Shown here: piece by piece, positions 25,828 through 34,853 of the stretch
Layout: each line of letters begins with the position of its first letter
Numbering within the stretch: the stretch's first letter is position 1
DNA from: an uncultured Clostridia bacterium
Lineage (GTDB): Bacteria; Bacillota; Clostridia; TANB77; CAG-508
Assembly (NCBI GenBank): GCA_934162365.1
Contig: CAKPIK010000005.1
Span: forward strand, 1-64,000
Direction of reading: 5' to 3'
DNA: 64,000 nucleotides
Made by a program: the position numbers and the translations under genes
Notes under the pieces: generated by a model
Database searches by the model: none
What the model saw: only the letters and a program-made list of their open reading frames with translations
What the model was told of the DNA's origin: nothing

Positions 25828-26757
25828 TTGGAATTTAAACATATACCAGTATTACTTAACCAGTGCATAAATGGTTTGAATATTAAAGAAGATGGAATAT
25901 ATGTAGATGGAACATTGGGTGGTGCAGGACATAGTTCTGAAATTTTAAAAAAATTATCATCTAACGGAACATTAATAGGAATCGATAGGGATGAAGAAGC
26001 TTTAAGTGTTGTTAAAGAAAGACTTAAAGAATATAAAAATGTTATTTATGTTCATGGCAATCATGATGATATTAAAGAAATTTTAACAGACTTAAACATT
26101 TGTAAAGTGGATGGAATTTTATTAGATTTAGGAGTTTCGTCATATCAACTAGATGAAGCGGAAAGAGGATTTAGTTATACCAAAGATGCTCCATTGGATA
26201 TGAGGATGGATAAAACTAATGATTTAACTGCTGAGTATATAGTAAACAACTATACACAAGAAAAATTATCTCAAATAATTTATGAGTATAGTGAAGAAAA
26301 ATTTAGCAAAAGTATTGCAAAAAAAATATGTGAATATAGAAAAAATAAAGAAATTAAAACAACCAAGGAATTAGCAGAAATAATTGAAAGTGCAATTCCG
26401 GGGTTTGCAAAAAAAGATGGACATCCAGCTAAAAGAACATTTCAAGCAATTAGAATAGAAGTGAATGATGAAATAAGACCATTATATAATACAATTAGAA
26501 ATTGTATAGATGTACTTAATCCTGGTGGAAGATTGTGTGTTATAACATTTCACTCATTAGAAGATAGAGCAGTTAAAGATGCATTTGTTGATGCACAAGG
26601 AAAATGTACATGTCCAAGTGATTTACCATATTGTGTATGTGGTTATAAATCACTAGGAAAAATATTAACAAAGAAACCAATATTACCAACGCAAGATGAG
26701 ATAACTAATAATTCAAGAGCTAAAAGTGCAAAGCTAAGAATTTTTGAAAGAAGTTAG
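25828..26757 (+). CDS. rsmH: 16S rRNA m4C1402 methyltransferase RsmH (MraW)
   Basis: 309 residues, normal. SAM-binding motif VDGTLGGAGHS (about residues 27-37) and LLDLGVSSYQLDEAERGFSY are diagnostic; it methylates N4 of C1402 in the ribosomal P-site. TTG start at 25828 with AAGGAG 6 bases upstream. It follows mraZ as usual, but after an unusual repeat-filled spacer. Confidence 0.97.
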   Translation: MEFKHIPVLLNQCINGLNIKEDGIYVDGTLGGAGHSSEILKKLSSNGTLIGIDRDEEALSVVKERLKEYKNVIYVHGNHDDIKEILTDLNICKVDGILLDLGVSSYQLDEAERGFSYTKDAPLDMRMDKTNDLTAEYIVNNYTQEKLSQIIYEYSEEKFSKSIAKKICEYRKNKEIKTTKELAEIIESAIPGFAKKDGHPAKRTFQAIRIEVNDEIRPLYNTIRNCIDVLNPGGRLCVITFHSLEDRAVKDAFVDAQGKCTCPSDLPYCVCGYKSLGKILTKKPILPTQDEITNNSRAKSAKLRIFERS

Positions 26758-26771
26758 GAGGTGAATAATTT

Positions 26772-27290
26772 ATGGCAAGATATAATACAAGTAGATATCA
26801 ATATGAAACTTCTCCAAGGAAGTTACAACCAGAGTATATACCTGCTAGAAAAAAGTATCCTAAAAAAAGTACTGCAAAACAGCAAAATAAGAAAACGAGT
26901 AACAAATTATCTAAACAACAAGCTGTTAAAAAGGTTAATTCTTCAATAATTTTTGGAATTGCAGTTGCATTTATTGTATTATTTGCTATAAGTTATAGAA
27001 ACGCCTTAATTGCTGAAAAATATAGTAATATAAAAGATCTAAAAACCGAATTATCTAATATACAAAAAGATAATAAACAGATAGAAGTAAATATAGAAAG
27101 CAAAACAAATTTAGGTGCAATAGAAGAAAAAGCACAAAATGAATTGGGATTAAAAAAATTAGGAGATTCACAAACAGTTTATATAAGTCTAGATAAACAT
27201 GACTATATTGAATCTTCAGAAGAAGGAGTAAAACTACAAGAAAATAATTGGTTTCAAAAAATAATTAACAAAATAAAAAATATTTTTTAA
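26772..27290 (+). CDS. ftsL: FtsL-like division protein
   Basis: 172 residues. A basic, disordered N-terminal tail (about 1-55), one membrane span (IIFGIAVAFIVLFAISY, about 59-75) and a coiled-coil outside segment (KYSNIKDLKTELSNIQKDNK, about 84-125). This bitopic design and the position between rsmH and the PBP identify FtsL, the partner of DivIC/FtsB in the divisome. AGGAGGTGA precedes the ATG. Sequence itself is poorly conserved in this family. Confidence 0.75.
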   Translation: MARYNTSRYQYETSPRKLQPEYIPARKKYPKKSTAKQQNKKTSNKLSKQQAVKKVNSSIIFGIAVAFIVLFAISYRNALIAEKYSNIKDLKTELSNIQKDNKQIEVNIESKTNLGAIEEKAQNELGLKKLGDSQTVYISLDKHDYIESSEEGVKLQENNWFQKIINKIKNIF

Positions 27291-27326
27291 GAAAATAGTT
27301 TAAATAAATAGCTATTTTCTTTTTTT
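27291..27326 (+). terminator. intrinsic terminator after ftsL
   Basis: GAAAATAG (27291-27298) and CTATTTTC (27312-27319) followed by a T-run. It separates mraZ-rsmH-ftsL from the PBP gene. Confidence 0.75.
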
Positions 27327-27405
27327 CGTATAAAGTACAAACCTAGACTAATATTATTAAATAGAATAATTTAAATTTGCAAATTACTTTTAAAGGATGG
27401 ATTCT

Positions 27406-29391
27406 ATGAAAAATATTAGCAGAAAAAGAAGAATGATATATTTGTTAGTTGTTGCTAGTGTAATAATATTAGCATTAATAATAAGGGTAGCTTGGTTGCA
27501 ATTTGTAAGTGGAGAAGAGCTTCAAACATTAGCTTATGAACAGCAAACTTTGGATAGAAAAATTAACCCCAAGAGGGGCACAATTTATGACTCTAATATG
27601 ACTGAAATAGCAGTAAGTTCAACAGTATATACAGTGACGATTAATCCAACAAATATTGAGGACAAAGATAAGGAAGTAATAGCAAAAAAGCTAAGTGAAA
27701 TATTTGAACTTGATTATGAAAAAATTTTAAAAAAAGTCAAGAAAAGAAGTTCAATAGAAACAATTGCACGAAAAGAAGAGAAGGAATCTGTAGACAAATT
27801 AAGAGTATGGTTAATTGAGAATAATTTTAATAAAGGAATTAACATAGATGAAGATACTAAAAGATATTATCCGTATAATAATTTTGCTTCACATATAATT
27901 GGCTTTTGTGGTAGTGACAATCAAGGCTTAGGTGGAATAGAAGCTAAATATGATAATGTTTTGAGTGGAACAAAAGGAAGAATTACAAGAGTAAAAGATG
28001 GATCTGGAAAAGAAATCGATGGGACAGTTGAACAATATACTAGTGCTACTGATGGAAATGGAATTATTACTACTATAGATATGGGAGTTCAATCAATTGT
28101 AGAAAAATATTTAGAAGAAGCATGTATTGATAATAAATGCACTGATGGCGGAAATGTTATTGTAATGAATCCAACAAATGGAGATATATTGGCTATGGCT
28201 ACATATCCAACATATAATCTAAACAAACCATATGAAATTGTTAATAATGAACTTAGTGAAAAATGGGATGCTTTATCTACAAAAGAAAGAAATGAAGCCT
28301 TACAAGCTATGTGGAGAAATAAAGCAATAGCTGATACATATGAGCCGGGTTCTACATTCAAACTTGTTACTACCTCAGCTGCACTAGAAGAAGGCATAAC
28401 TTCACCAGATAATGCAGGAGAATTTTGTTGCTCGGGAAGTATAACTATTGCAGGAGTTAGAATAAAATGTTGGAGATATTATAGACCACATGGAAGTCAA
28501 AGTTTAAGGCAAGCGCTAATGAACTCATGCAATCCTATTTTTATAGGACTTGGACAAAAATTAGGAGTTGAAACTTATTATTCATATTTAGAAAGGTTTG
28601 GCTTTTTAAATAAAACAGGTATTGATTTGCCAGGAGAAGCAAAAGGAATATTTTTAGATAAATCTAAAGTTGGACCAGTAGAACTTGCAACAATATCTTT
28701 TGGTCAAAGATTTGAAGTGACTCCTATACAAATGATTACAATGGTATCAACAATAGCAAACAAAGGAAAAAGAATGAAACCTAGACTAGTCAAAGGTACT
28801 ATTAATTCTTTAACTGGTGAAATAGAAGAATTTCAACCAGAATGTACAGGTGATGTTATTTCTTCTAAAAGTGCAGAAAGCGTACTTAGTATGATGGAAT
28901 CTGTTGTAGCAGAAGGAACCGGAAAAAATGCTAAGGTATCAGGATTTAGAGTAGGAGGAAAAACAGGAACATCTGAGGATGGAGTAAATACAAATAAATA
29001 TGTAACATCATTTATTGGAGTAGCTCCAATATCAGAACCTAAAGTAACAATACTTGTGACATTGTATAATCCCACGGGTGAAGGAGGACACCAAGGAGGT
29101 GCTGTTGCAGCACCAATTGCGGGGCAAATATTAGGAGAGGTTTTACCATACTTAGAATTAAAAGAAGATAATGAAGAAACTAAAATATCTAATGAGAGTG
29201 TAACTGTTCCTGATATAAAATATAAAACACTAAAAGAAGCTGAAAGTATATTAAAAGAAAATAATTTAAAAGCACAGTATGACATGGAAATTAATAAAGA
29301 AGATAAAGAAAAAGTTATAGTTAAAGCACAAATTCCTAGTGCTGGAATTACAATTAATTCTGGAAGCACAGTAAAAATCGAAGTTGAATAA
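27406..29391 (+). CDS. Class B penicillin-binding protein (PBP2/SpoVD type) with PASTA domain
   Basis: 661 residues. One N-terminal span (about 10-30), a dimerisation domain, then a transpeptidase domain with STFK (Ser about 316), SCN (about 374) and KTG (about 519). One PASTA domain follows (about 600-661, VTVPDIKYKTLKEAESI onward). It crosslinks septal peptidoglycan with FtsW. ATG at 27406 is 8 bases after AGGA; the ATG at 27397 overlaps the binding site. The PASTA end is shared by SpoVD and some PBP2B, so vegetative or sporulation role is not resolved. Confidence 0.93.
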   Translation: MKNISRKRRMIYLLVVASVIILALIIRVAWLQFVSGEELQTLAYEQQTLDRKINPKRGTIYDSNMTEIAVSSTVYTVTINPTNIEDKDKEVIAKKLSEIFELDYEKILKKVKKRSSIETIARKEEKESVDKLRVWLIENNFNKGINIDEDTKRYYPYNNFASHIIGFCGSDNQGLGGIEAKYDNVLSGTKGRITRVKDGSGKEIDGTVEQYTSATDGNGIITTIDMGVQSIVEKYLEEACIDNKCTDGGNVIVMNPTNGDILAMATYPTYNLNKPYEIVNNELSEKWDALSTKERNEALQAMWRNKAIADTYEPGSTFKLVTTSAALEEGITSPDNAGEFCCSGSITIAGVRIKCWRYYRPHGSQSLRQALMNSCNPIFIGLGQKLGVETYYSYLERFGFLNKTGIDLPGEAKGIFLDKSKVGPVELATISFGQRFEVTPIQMITMVSTIANKGKRMKPRLVKGTINSLTGEIEEFQPECTGDVISSKSAESVLSMMESVVAEGTGKNAKVSGFRVGGKTGTSEDGVNTNKYVTSFIGVAPISEPKVTILVTLYNPTGEGGHQGGAVAAPIAGQILGEVLPYLELKEDNEETKISNESVTVPDIKYKTLKEAESILKENNLKAQYDMEINKEDKEKVIVKAQIPSAGITINSGSTVKIEVE

Positions 29392-29466
29392 ATTTTGTAA
29401 AATAAAGACTGTACAAAAGAAAAAAATAATTATATAATAATGGAAAATGGAAAGGAAGATTCTAAT

Positions 29467-30957
29467 ATGAATTTGAAAAGTATTTTAGTAGGTATTGAAG
29501 GACTAAAAGCAAAGGGAAATCTAAACTTAGATATCTCAAGTATTGAATGTGATTATAGAACTGTAAAACAAGGAAGTTTGTTTGTGGCGATTAAGGGCTA
29601 TGAGTATGATGGCCATACTTTTATTTCAAAAGCGATAGAAAATGGTGCAAAAGCAATAATATTTGAGGAAGGGGCAAATTATAAGGAATTTATAAATTTT
29701 AAAGATATTACATTTATTATGGCTCCAAATACAAGACTTGCTTTATCACTTTGTGCTTGTAACTTTTATGATAATCCATCTAAAAAAATGAAGATTATAG
29801 GTATAACTGGTACAAAAGGAAAAACAACAACAAGTTTTATGCTAAAAAGAATTTTTGAAAAAGCTGGAAAAAAAGTTGGACTTATTGGAACAATTGCTAT
29901 ATACATAGGAGATAGCAAAGTAAAAAATTCAGATAGAACTACACCAGAGGGAAATAAATTACAAGAAATATTGGCTAAAATGTATGAACTTGGAGTAGAA
30001 ATTGTTATTATGGAAGTTTCTTCTCAAAGTTTAAAACTTGATAGAGTTGCAGGAATAGAATTTTATGCGGGAATATTTACAAATCTATCAGAAGATCATA
30101 TAAGCCCAAAAGAACATAAAGATATGCAAGAATATCTAAGTTGTAAATTAAAACTTTTTGATATGTGTAAATATGCAATAATTAATGCGGATAATATTTA
30201 CACACATAAAGTTATTGGAGAAATAAAGGATAAATGTAGTGTTTCTACATATGGAATAGATAATTATTGTGACTTATTAGCTAAAGATGTTACAGTAACA
30301 AATACATATGCAGATTTTAAAGTTAAGTTAGAAAATAAAAATGAAAGAGTGAAAGTATCTATACCAGGCAGGTTTAGTGTGTATAATAGTTTAGCTGCAA
30401 TAAAAGTAGCGGAGTTATTTAATATAAGTAAAGATACAATAAAAGAAGCCTTAGAAGATGTTAAAGTTCTAGGAAGAAGCGAATTAGTAGATAATAAATT
30501 AGATTTAAAAATAATGATTGACTATGCACATACACCAGATAGCTTAGAAAATATATTAAAGACTGCAAAACAATATACAATTGGCAAGGTTATTTGTGTA
30601 TTTGGATGTGGTGGAGATAGAGATAAAAATAAGAGACATTTAATGGGAGAAATCTCTGGAAGAATAGCAGATTATACTATTATTACATCAGATAATCCAA
30701 GAACAGAAAACCCAGAAGATATAATTGCAGATATAGAAAAAGGAATAAAGAAAACTAAAGGAAATTATGAAAGCATTACAGATAGAAAAGAAGCAATAAC
30801 TAAAGCTATTGCTATGGAAAAGAAAAATGATCTTTTAATAATTGCTGGTAAAGGGCATGAAATGTATCAAGAAATTGAAAAAGAACAAATACCATTTGAT
30901 GAAAGAGAAATTGTTAAAGACATTATACAAAAATTGATAGATGAAAATAAAAAATAA
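29467..30957 (+). CDS. murE: UDP-MurNAc-tripeptide ligase MurE (meso-DAP type)
   Basis: 496 residues. ATP-binding GTKGKTTTSF at about residues 115-124 and the amino-acid selecting motif DNPRTE at about 409-414; the DNPR form selects meso-diaminopimelate rather than lysine. Adds the third residue of the peptidoglycan stem. Start ATG at 29467 follows AGGAAG; an earlier ATG at 29440 is rejected. murF, which usually follows, is missing; mraY is next. Confidence 0.95.
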   Translation: MNLKSILVGIEGLKAKGNLNLDISSIECDYRTVKQGSLFVAIKGYEYDGHTFISKAIENGAKAIIFEEGANYKEFINFKDITFIMAPNTRLALSLCACNFYDNPSKKMKIIGITGTKGKTTTSFMLKRIFEKAGKKVGLIGTIAIYIGDSKVKNSDRTTPEGNKLQEILAKMYELGVEIVIMEVSSQSLKLDRVAGIEFYAGIFTNLSEDHISPKEHKDMQEYLSCKLKLFDMCKYAIINADNIYTHKVIGEIKDKCSVSTYGIDNYCDLLAKDVTVTNTYADFKVKLENKNERVKVSIPGRFSVYNSLAAIKVAELFNISKDTIKEALEDVKVLGRSELVDNKLDLKIMIDYAHTPDSLENILKTAKQYTIGKVICVFGCGGDRDKNKRHLMGEISGRIADYTIITSDNPRTENPEDIIADIEKGIKKTKGNYESITDRKEAITKAIAMEKKNDLLIIAGKGHEMYQEIEKEQIPFDEREIVKDIIQKLIDENKK

Positions 30958-30994
30958 TAAGATTTAAAGTACAAATGGAAAGGAAATAAGCAAA

Positions 30995-31972
30995 ATGAGT
31001 TATGAAATAAAAATATTAATCATGTCATTTTTGACATCATTAATAGCATCATTTATAGTGATACCAATACTAAGAAAACTTAAAGTTGGCCAAATTGAAA
31101 GAAGTGAAGGACCACAAAGTCATTTAAAAAAACAAGGCACTCCAACAATGGGTGGAGTTATAATGATTATTTCATTAATTATAATGTTATTAGTCATATA
31201 TGTGATGTACGTAAATAAACAAACAGAAATAATACAGAGATTTATACCTCTAGCATTAGTTTCATTAGGTTTTGGGCTAGTTGGTTTTGTAGATGATTTT
31301 AAAAAATTAGTATTAAAAAACACAGATGGATTAAAACCAGCCTATAAAATGCTTGGGTTACTTATAATATCAGTTGCGTTTGTAATGTACTTGGTAAAAT
31401 TCTTGAATATTGGTACAGATACTTTAATACCATTTGTAAAAAAATATATATCAATGCCAACAGTTGTATATATTCCTTTTATTATATTTGTAATGCTAGG
31501 TACAACAAATGCTGTAAATTTAACAGATGGAATTGATGGTTTAGCTGCAAGTGTTACTACAATTATTATTGCTTTCTTAACAGTTGTTGGGATAATTAAC
31601 GACGTTAAAGAAGTAGTTATTCTTGGAAGTATTGTATGTGGAGCTAACTTAGGATTCTTATTATTTAATATGTATCCAGCAAAAATATTTATGGGGGATA
31701 CCGGGTCTTTGCTACTAGGTGGAGTTGTTGCAAGTATGGCAGTATATTTAAAAATGCCTTTAGTACTTATTGTTGTTGCATTAATTCCAGTTATAGAAAC
31801 TATATCTGTTATTATACAAGTAGTATATTTCAAAAAAACAGGAAAAAGAGTATTTAAAATGACTCCTTTACATCATCATTTTGAATTATCAGGTTGGAAA
31901 GAAAATAAAGTTGTAATTGTATTTAGTTTAGTAACTTTAGTATTTTGTATAATAGGATTTAATATAATATAA
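30995..31972 (+). CDS. mraY: Phospho-MurNAc-pentapeptide transferase MraY
   Basis: 325 residues, about ten membrane spans. Makes lipid I from UDP-MurNAc-pentapeptide and undecaprenyl phosphate. Conserved FVDDFKKL (the DDxK-type motif, about residues 95-102), NLTDGIDGLA (about 180-189) and the histidine cluster MTPLHHHFE near the end. Between murE and ftsW; murD, usually next, is absent. Confidence 0.97.
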   Translation: MSYEIKILIMSFLTSLIASFIVIPILRKLKVGQIERSEGPQSHLKKQGTPTMGGVIMIISLIIMLLVIYVMYVNKQTEIIQRFIPLALVSLGFGLVGFVDDFKKLVLKNTDGLKPAYKMLGLLIISVAFVMYLVKFLNIGTDTLIPFVKKYISMPTVVYIPFIIFVMLGTTNAVNLTDGIDGLAASVTTIIIAFLTVVGIINDVKEVVILGSIVCGANLGFLLFNMYPAKIFMGDTGSLLLGGVVASMAVYLKMPLVLIVVALIPVIETISVIIQVVYFKKTGKRVFKMTPLHHHFELSGWKENKVVIVFSLVTLVFCIIGFNII

Positions 31973-31991
31973 ATTAAGGAGAAAAATAAAC

Positions 31992-33147
31992 ATGACTAAA
32001 ACTAGAGAAACGAAAAAAATTCTTTCAAAAAATAATATAGACTATGTATTGCTAATTGTTGTGTTTTTAATGCTTGCATTAGGATTAATAATGGTTATGT
32101 CTGCAAGTGCACCTACTGCAATATCAGAAGGAAAAAGTTGCTATGCATATGTAAAAACACAAGCTATTAGTGCTGCTTTAGGATTATTTGCAATGTTTGT
32201 TATTTCTAAAATTGATTATAGGGTTTACAAGGGATTTTATAAGATTATTTATGTAGGAGTAATTTTATTAAATCTTGCTGTTATTGTCGTAGGAAAAGAT
32301 GCAGGCCGGAGCAAGAAGATGGATAAAATTAGGTTTTATGAGTTTTCAACCATCTGAACTTGCTAAAATTGGATTAATAATTTTTTATGCTGCATTGTTA
32401 ACCAAAAATAAGGATAGATTAGGAGAAATGGGCAGAGGATTTTTTTATCCATTAATGTTTCTAATACCAATGATTGCAATTCTTGTTTTAGTACAAAACC
32501 ATTTAAGTTCAACATTGTTAATTATTATGATTGTATCTATAATGATGTTAATGGCTGGAAGTAAACTAAGATACTTTTTAACATGGGGAACAACAGGAGC
32601 TGCAACAGGAATTTTAGGATTAATTATGTATGCTAAGATAACAAAGAAAGGATTATTTAGATTAAATAGAATTGTAACTTTTCTAGACCCATTTAAGGAT
32701 ACTAAAGGAGATGGATGGCAAGTTATTCAAAGTTTATATGCTATTGGATCTGGAGGGCTGTTTGGTGTTGGATTAGGAAATAGTACACAAAAATATTTGT
32801 ATTTACCAGAAGCTCACAACGACTTTATTTTTTCAATAATTGCAGAAGAATTAGGATTTGTAGGATGCGCCTTTGTAATAATATTATTTGCACTATTTAT
32901 ATGGAGAGGTGTATTAATTTCTATAAAAGCACCAGATATGTTTGGAAGCCTTTTGGCAATAGGAATTACAACAATGGTTGGACTTCAAGCTATAATTAAT
33001 ATTGCAGTTGTTACTTCTTCAATGCCAAATACAGGTATGCCATTGCCATTCTTTAGTTATGGTGGTACTTCGCTTTTAATATTACTAAGTTCGGTTGGTA
33101 TATTGCTTAATATATCAAAGGCATCAAAGGAGGGAAAAAGGATATGA
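31992..33147 (+). CDS. ftsW: FtsW/SpoVE-type SEDS glycosyltransferase, read through a +1 shift at CGG
   Basis: The first frame reads 105 codons (about three spans, ending IVVGKDAG) and then meets CGG at 32307-32309. Skipping the C gives GGA GCA AGA AGA TGG, i.e. GARRWIKLGFMSFQPSELAK, the FtsW signature, and the rest runs intact for 279 residues to 33147 (PFFSYGGTS motif present). Joined length about 384, normal for FtsW. Staying in frame stops at 32357. The gene is a division polymerase, normally essential, set between mraY and murG with a 4-base ATGA overlap into murG. The uninterrupted quality of both halves argues that the shift is used, not a dead gene. Confidence 0.88.
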
Positions 33148-34256
33148 GAGCAATTATAGCAGCGGCAGGTACAGGAGGTCATATTAATCCTGGTATAGCA
33201 ATAGCAAATAAAATAAAAGAAGAGGAACCTAATTCAGAAATTATATTTATAGGAACGGGAAAAAAACTAGAGCAAGATTTAGTTAATAGAGCAGGTTTTA
33301 AACTAAGAGCTATAGATGCTTGTGGATTAAGTCTTAATCCGAAAAAATTAATAAAAACCCTAAAGGGATTTGGAGAGGCAAAAAAAATAATAAAAGAGTT
33401 TAAACCAGACGTGGTAATAGGAACAGGTGGATATATTTGCGGAGCAGTTATAACTGAAGCAAATAAAATGAATATACCTACATTATTACATGAAAGTAAT
33501 GCATTTCCAGGTAAGGCTGTTAAAATGCTTACTAATAGAACAGATACAATAATGGTTGGATTTGATGCAGCAAAAGACAGATTACAAGGAGCAAAAAAAA
33601 TAGTTGTAACTGGAAATCCAAGCAAAATGGGAAAACTAAAATTAACTAACAAACAAAAAGATGACTTAATAAAGCAATTAGGATTAAGTGTAGAAAAACC
33701 AATATTACTTGTATTTGGTGGAAGCCAAGGAGCTAGAGCTATTAATAATAGCATAATAAAAATTGTTAAATCAAAAGCCAATAAGAATTATCAAATAATA
33801 TGGGCTCCAGGACCAATACAATACGACATAATAAAAGAAGAATTAGAAAAAGATGGTTTTGACATTAATAACATAGAAAATGTTAAAGTGTATCCATATA
33901 TTTATAATATGGAGGAAATTATGAATGTGGCAGATTTACTTATTTGCAGAAGTGGAGCAATGACGATAAATGAGGTAGCATTAGTGGGAAAACCTGCTAT
34001 ATTTATTCCACTTCCAGGAGTATCACAAAATCATCAGGAATATAATGCTAGAGTTCTAGAGGATGTTGGTGCGGCTAAAATTATTTTAAATGAAGAGTTA
34101 GAAAAGATAGATTTAAACAATAAGATAGAAGAATTAATATTTAATCAAGAATTATTAAAACAAATGGGGGAAAATGCAAAAAAAATGTCCAATCAAAATT
34201 CTTTAGATGTGATTTATAAAGAAATTAAGGATGCAATATTATTACATACATGTTAA
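33144..34256 (+). CDS. murG: UDP-GlcNAc--lipid I transferase MurG
   Basis: 370 residues, normal. Makes lipid II at the inner membrane face. N-terminal GTGGHINPGIAIA (about residues 9-21), the glycine loop VFGGSQGARAIN and the UDP-GlcNAc site CRSGAMTINEV are all present. Its ATG overlaps the ftsW stop (ATGA), and AAAGGATATG-type binding site lies within ftsW. Confidence 0.96.
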   Translation: MRAIIAAAGTGGHINPGIAIANKIKEEEPNSEIIFIGTGKKLEQDLVNRAGFKLRAIDACGLSLNPKKLIKTLKGFGEAKKIIKEFKPDVVIGTGGYICGAVITEANKMNIPTLLHESNAFPGKAVKMLTNRTDTIMVGFDAAKDRLQGAKKIVVTGNPSKMGKLKLTNKQKDDLIKQLGLSVEKPILLVFGGSQGARAINNSIIKIVKSKANKNYQIIWAPGPIQYDIIKEELEKDGFDINNIENVKVYPYIYNMEEIMNVADLLICRSGAMTINEVALVGKPAIFIPLPGVSQNHQEYNARVLEDVGAAKIILNEELEKIDLNNKIEELIFNQELLKQMGENAKKMSNQNSLDVIYKEIKDAILLHTC

Positions 34257-34285
34257 TGAAAACTTAAGTTTTTGTTACAAATATC

Positions 34286-34320
34286 AAGAAAGTGATAAAA
34301 TGTGGTCACTTTCTTTTTTA
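34286..34320 (+). terminator. intrinsic terminator after murG
   Basis: AAGAAAGTGA (34286-34295) and TCACTTTCTT (34306-34315) form a 10-bp stem followed by T residues; it ends the cell-wall cluster. Confidence 0.85.
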
Positions 34321-34368
34321 ATATGATAAACCATGTCGAACGGTGTTAATTCCTGCGTACGAAAATAG

Positions 34369-34419
34369 TTGCATAACAGACAAATTAGCGTTATATTTAA
34401 AATGTTGTAGTATACAACA
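34369..34419 (+). promoter_or_regulatory. promoter with palindrome, small gene 34435
   Basis: TTGCAT (34369-34374) and TATATT (34392-34397) with a 17-base spacer. The inverted repeat TGTTGTA-gta-TACAACA (34403-34419) lies at the predicted start, a natural repressor position. AGGGGAGGG follows as binding site. Confidence 0.5.
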
Positions 34420-34434
34420 AAAGGGGAGGGAATA

Positions 34435-34743
34435 ATGAAATACTTTTTTGGCAGTACTTTTATGAGTCAAGAAGAGCTGAGAAACATAGGAGTAACATAT
34501 CCAATAAAATTAGATTATTATAAAACAAAGGAAGAAAAAATACAGAATGAAGTAAAATATGGAGTAGAAATAATAAAAACATCATATATAGATGATAAAG
34601 TAGATATAGAGAAAACAAACATTCCAGAATTTATTAAAGATGAATTAAAAATAGACACAATTCTGGATAAGCTAAAAACTAACAAAGTAACACCAATTTC
34701 AGCTGAGTATGTAATCGAAGATTTCTTAAAAGAAAACTATTAG
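34435..34743 (+). CDS. small hypothetical protein (DUF6514-like?)
   Basis: 102 residues beginning MKYFFGSTFMSQEELRNIGV. No membrane span or signal peptide. The middle YGVEIIKTSYIDDKVDIEK and the C-terminal NKVTPISAEYVIEDFLKENY recall the small clostridial DUF6514 type, but this is from memory of the family pattern and not certain. Single gene with its own promoter, operator-like palindrome and terminator. Confidence 0.6.
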   Translation: MKYFFGSTFMSQEELRNIGVTYPIKLDYYKTKEEKIQNEVKYGVEIIKTSYIDDKVDIEKTNIPEFIKDELKIDTILDKLKTNKVTPISAEYVIEDFLKENY

Positions 34744-34746
34744 AAG

Positions 34747-34772
34747 GAGATGAAAAAAACATCTCTTTTTTT
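34747..34772 (+). terminator. intrinsic terminator
   Basis: GAGATG (34747-34752) and CATCTC (34760-34765) followed by seven T. Confidence 0.75.
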
Positions 34773-34790
34773 AATAATTTGAATTTTTTA

Positions 34791-34819
34791 TTGCAAAAAC
34801 GAATAATATGGTATAGAAT
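34791..34819 (+). promoter_or_regulatory. topA promoter
   Basis: TTGCAA (34791-34796) and TAGAAT (34814-34819) with a 17-base spacer, 35 bases before the topA start. Confidence 0.55.
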
Positions 34820-34853
34820 TTATAAAGTAATTTTAGCATAAGAGGAGAATATA

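Noticed and set aside
26761..26949. 62-codon frame at the start of ftsL
   Set aside because: Out of frame with the FtsL-like protein, whose ATG has a clear AGGAGGTGA and a proper span and coiled coil.
34321..34368. GC-richer stretch after the murG terminator, checked for a LexA-type box
   Set aside because: GAAC and GTT elements are present but do not form a proper CGAAC-N4-GTTCG palindrome.
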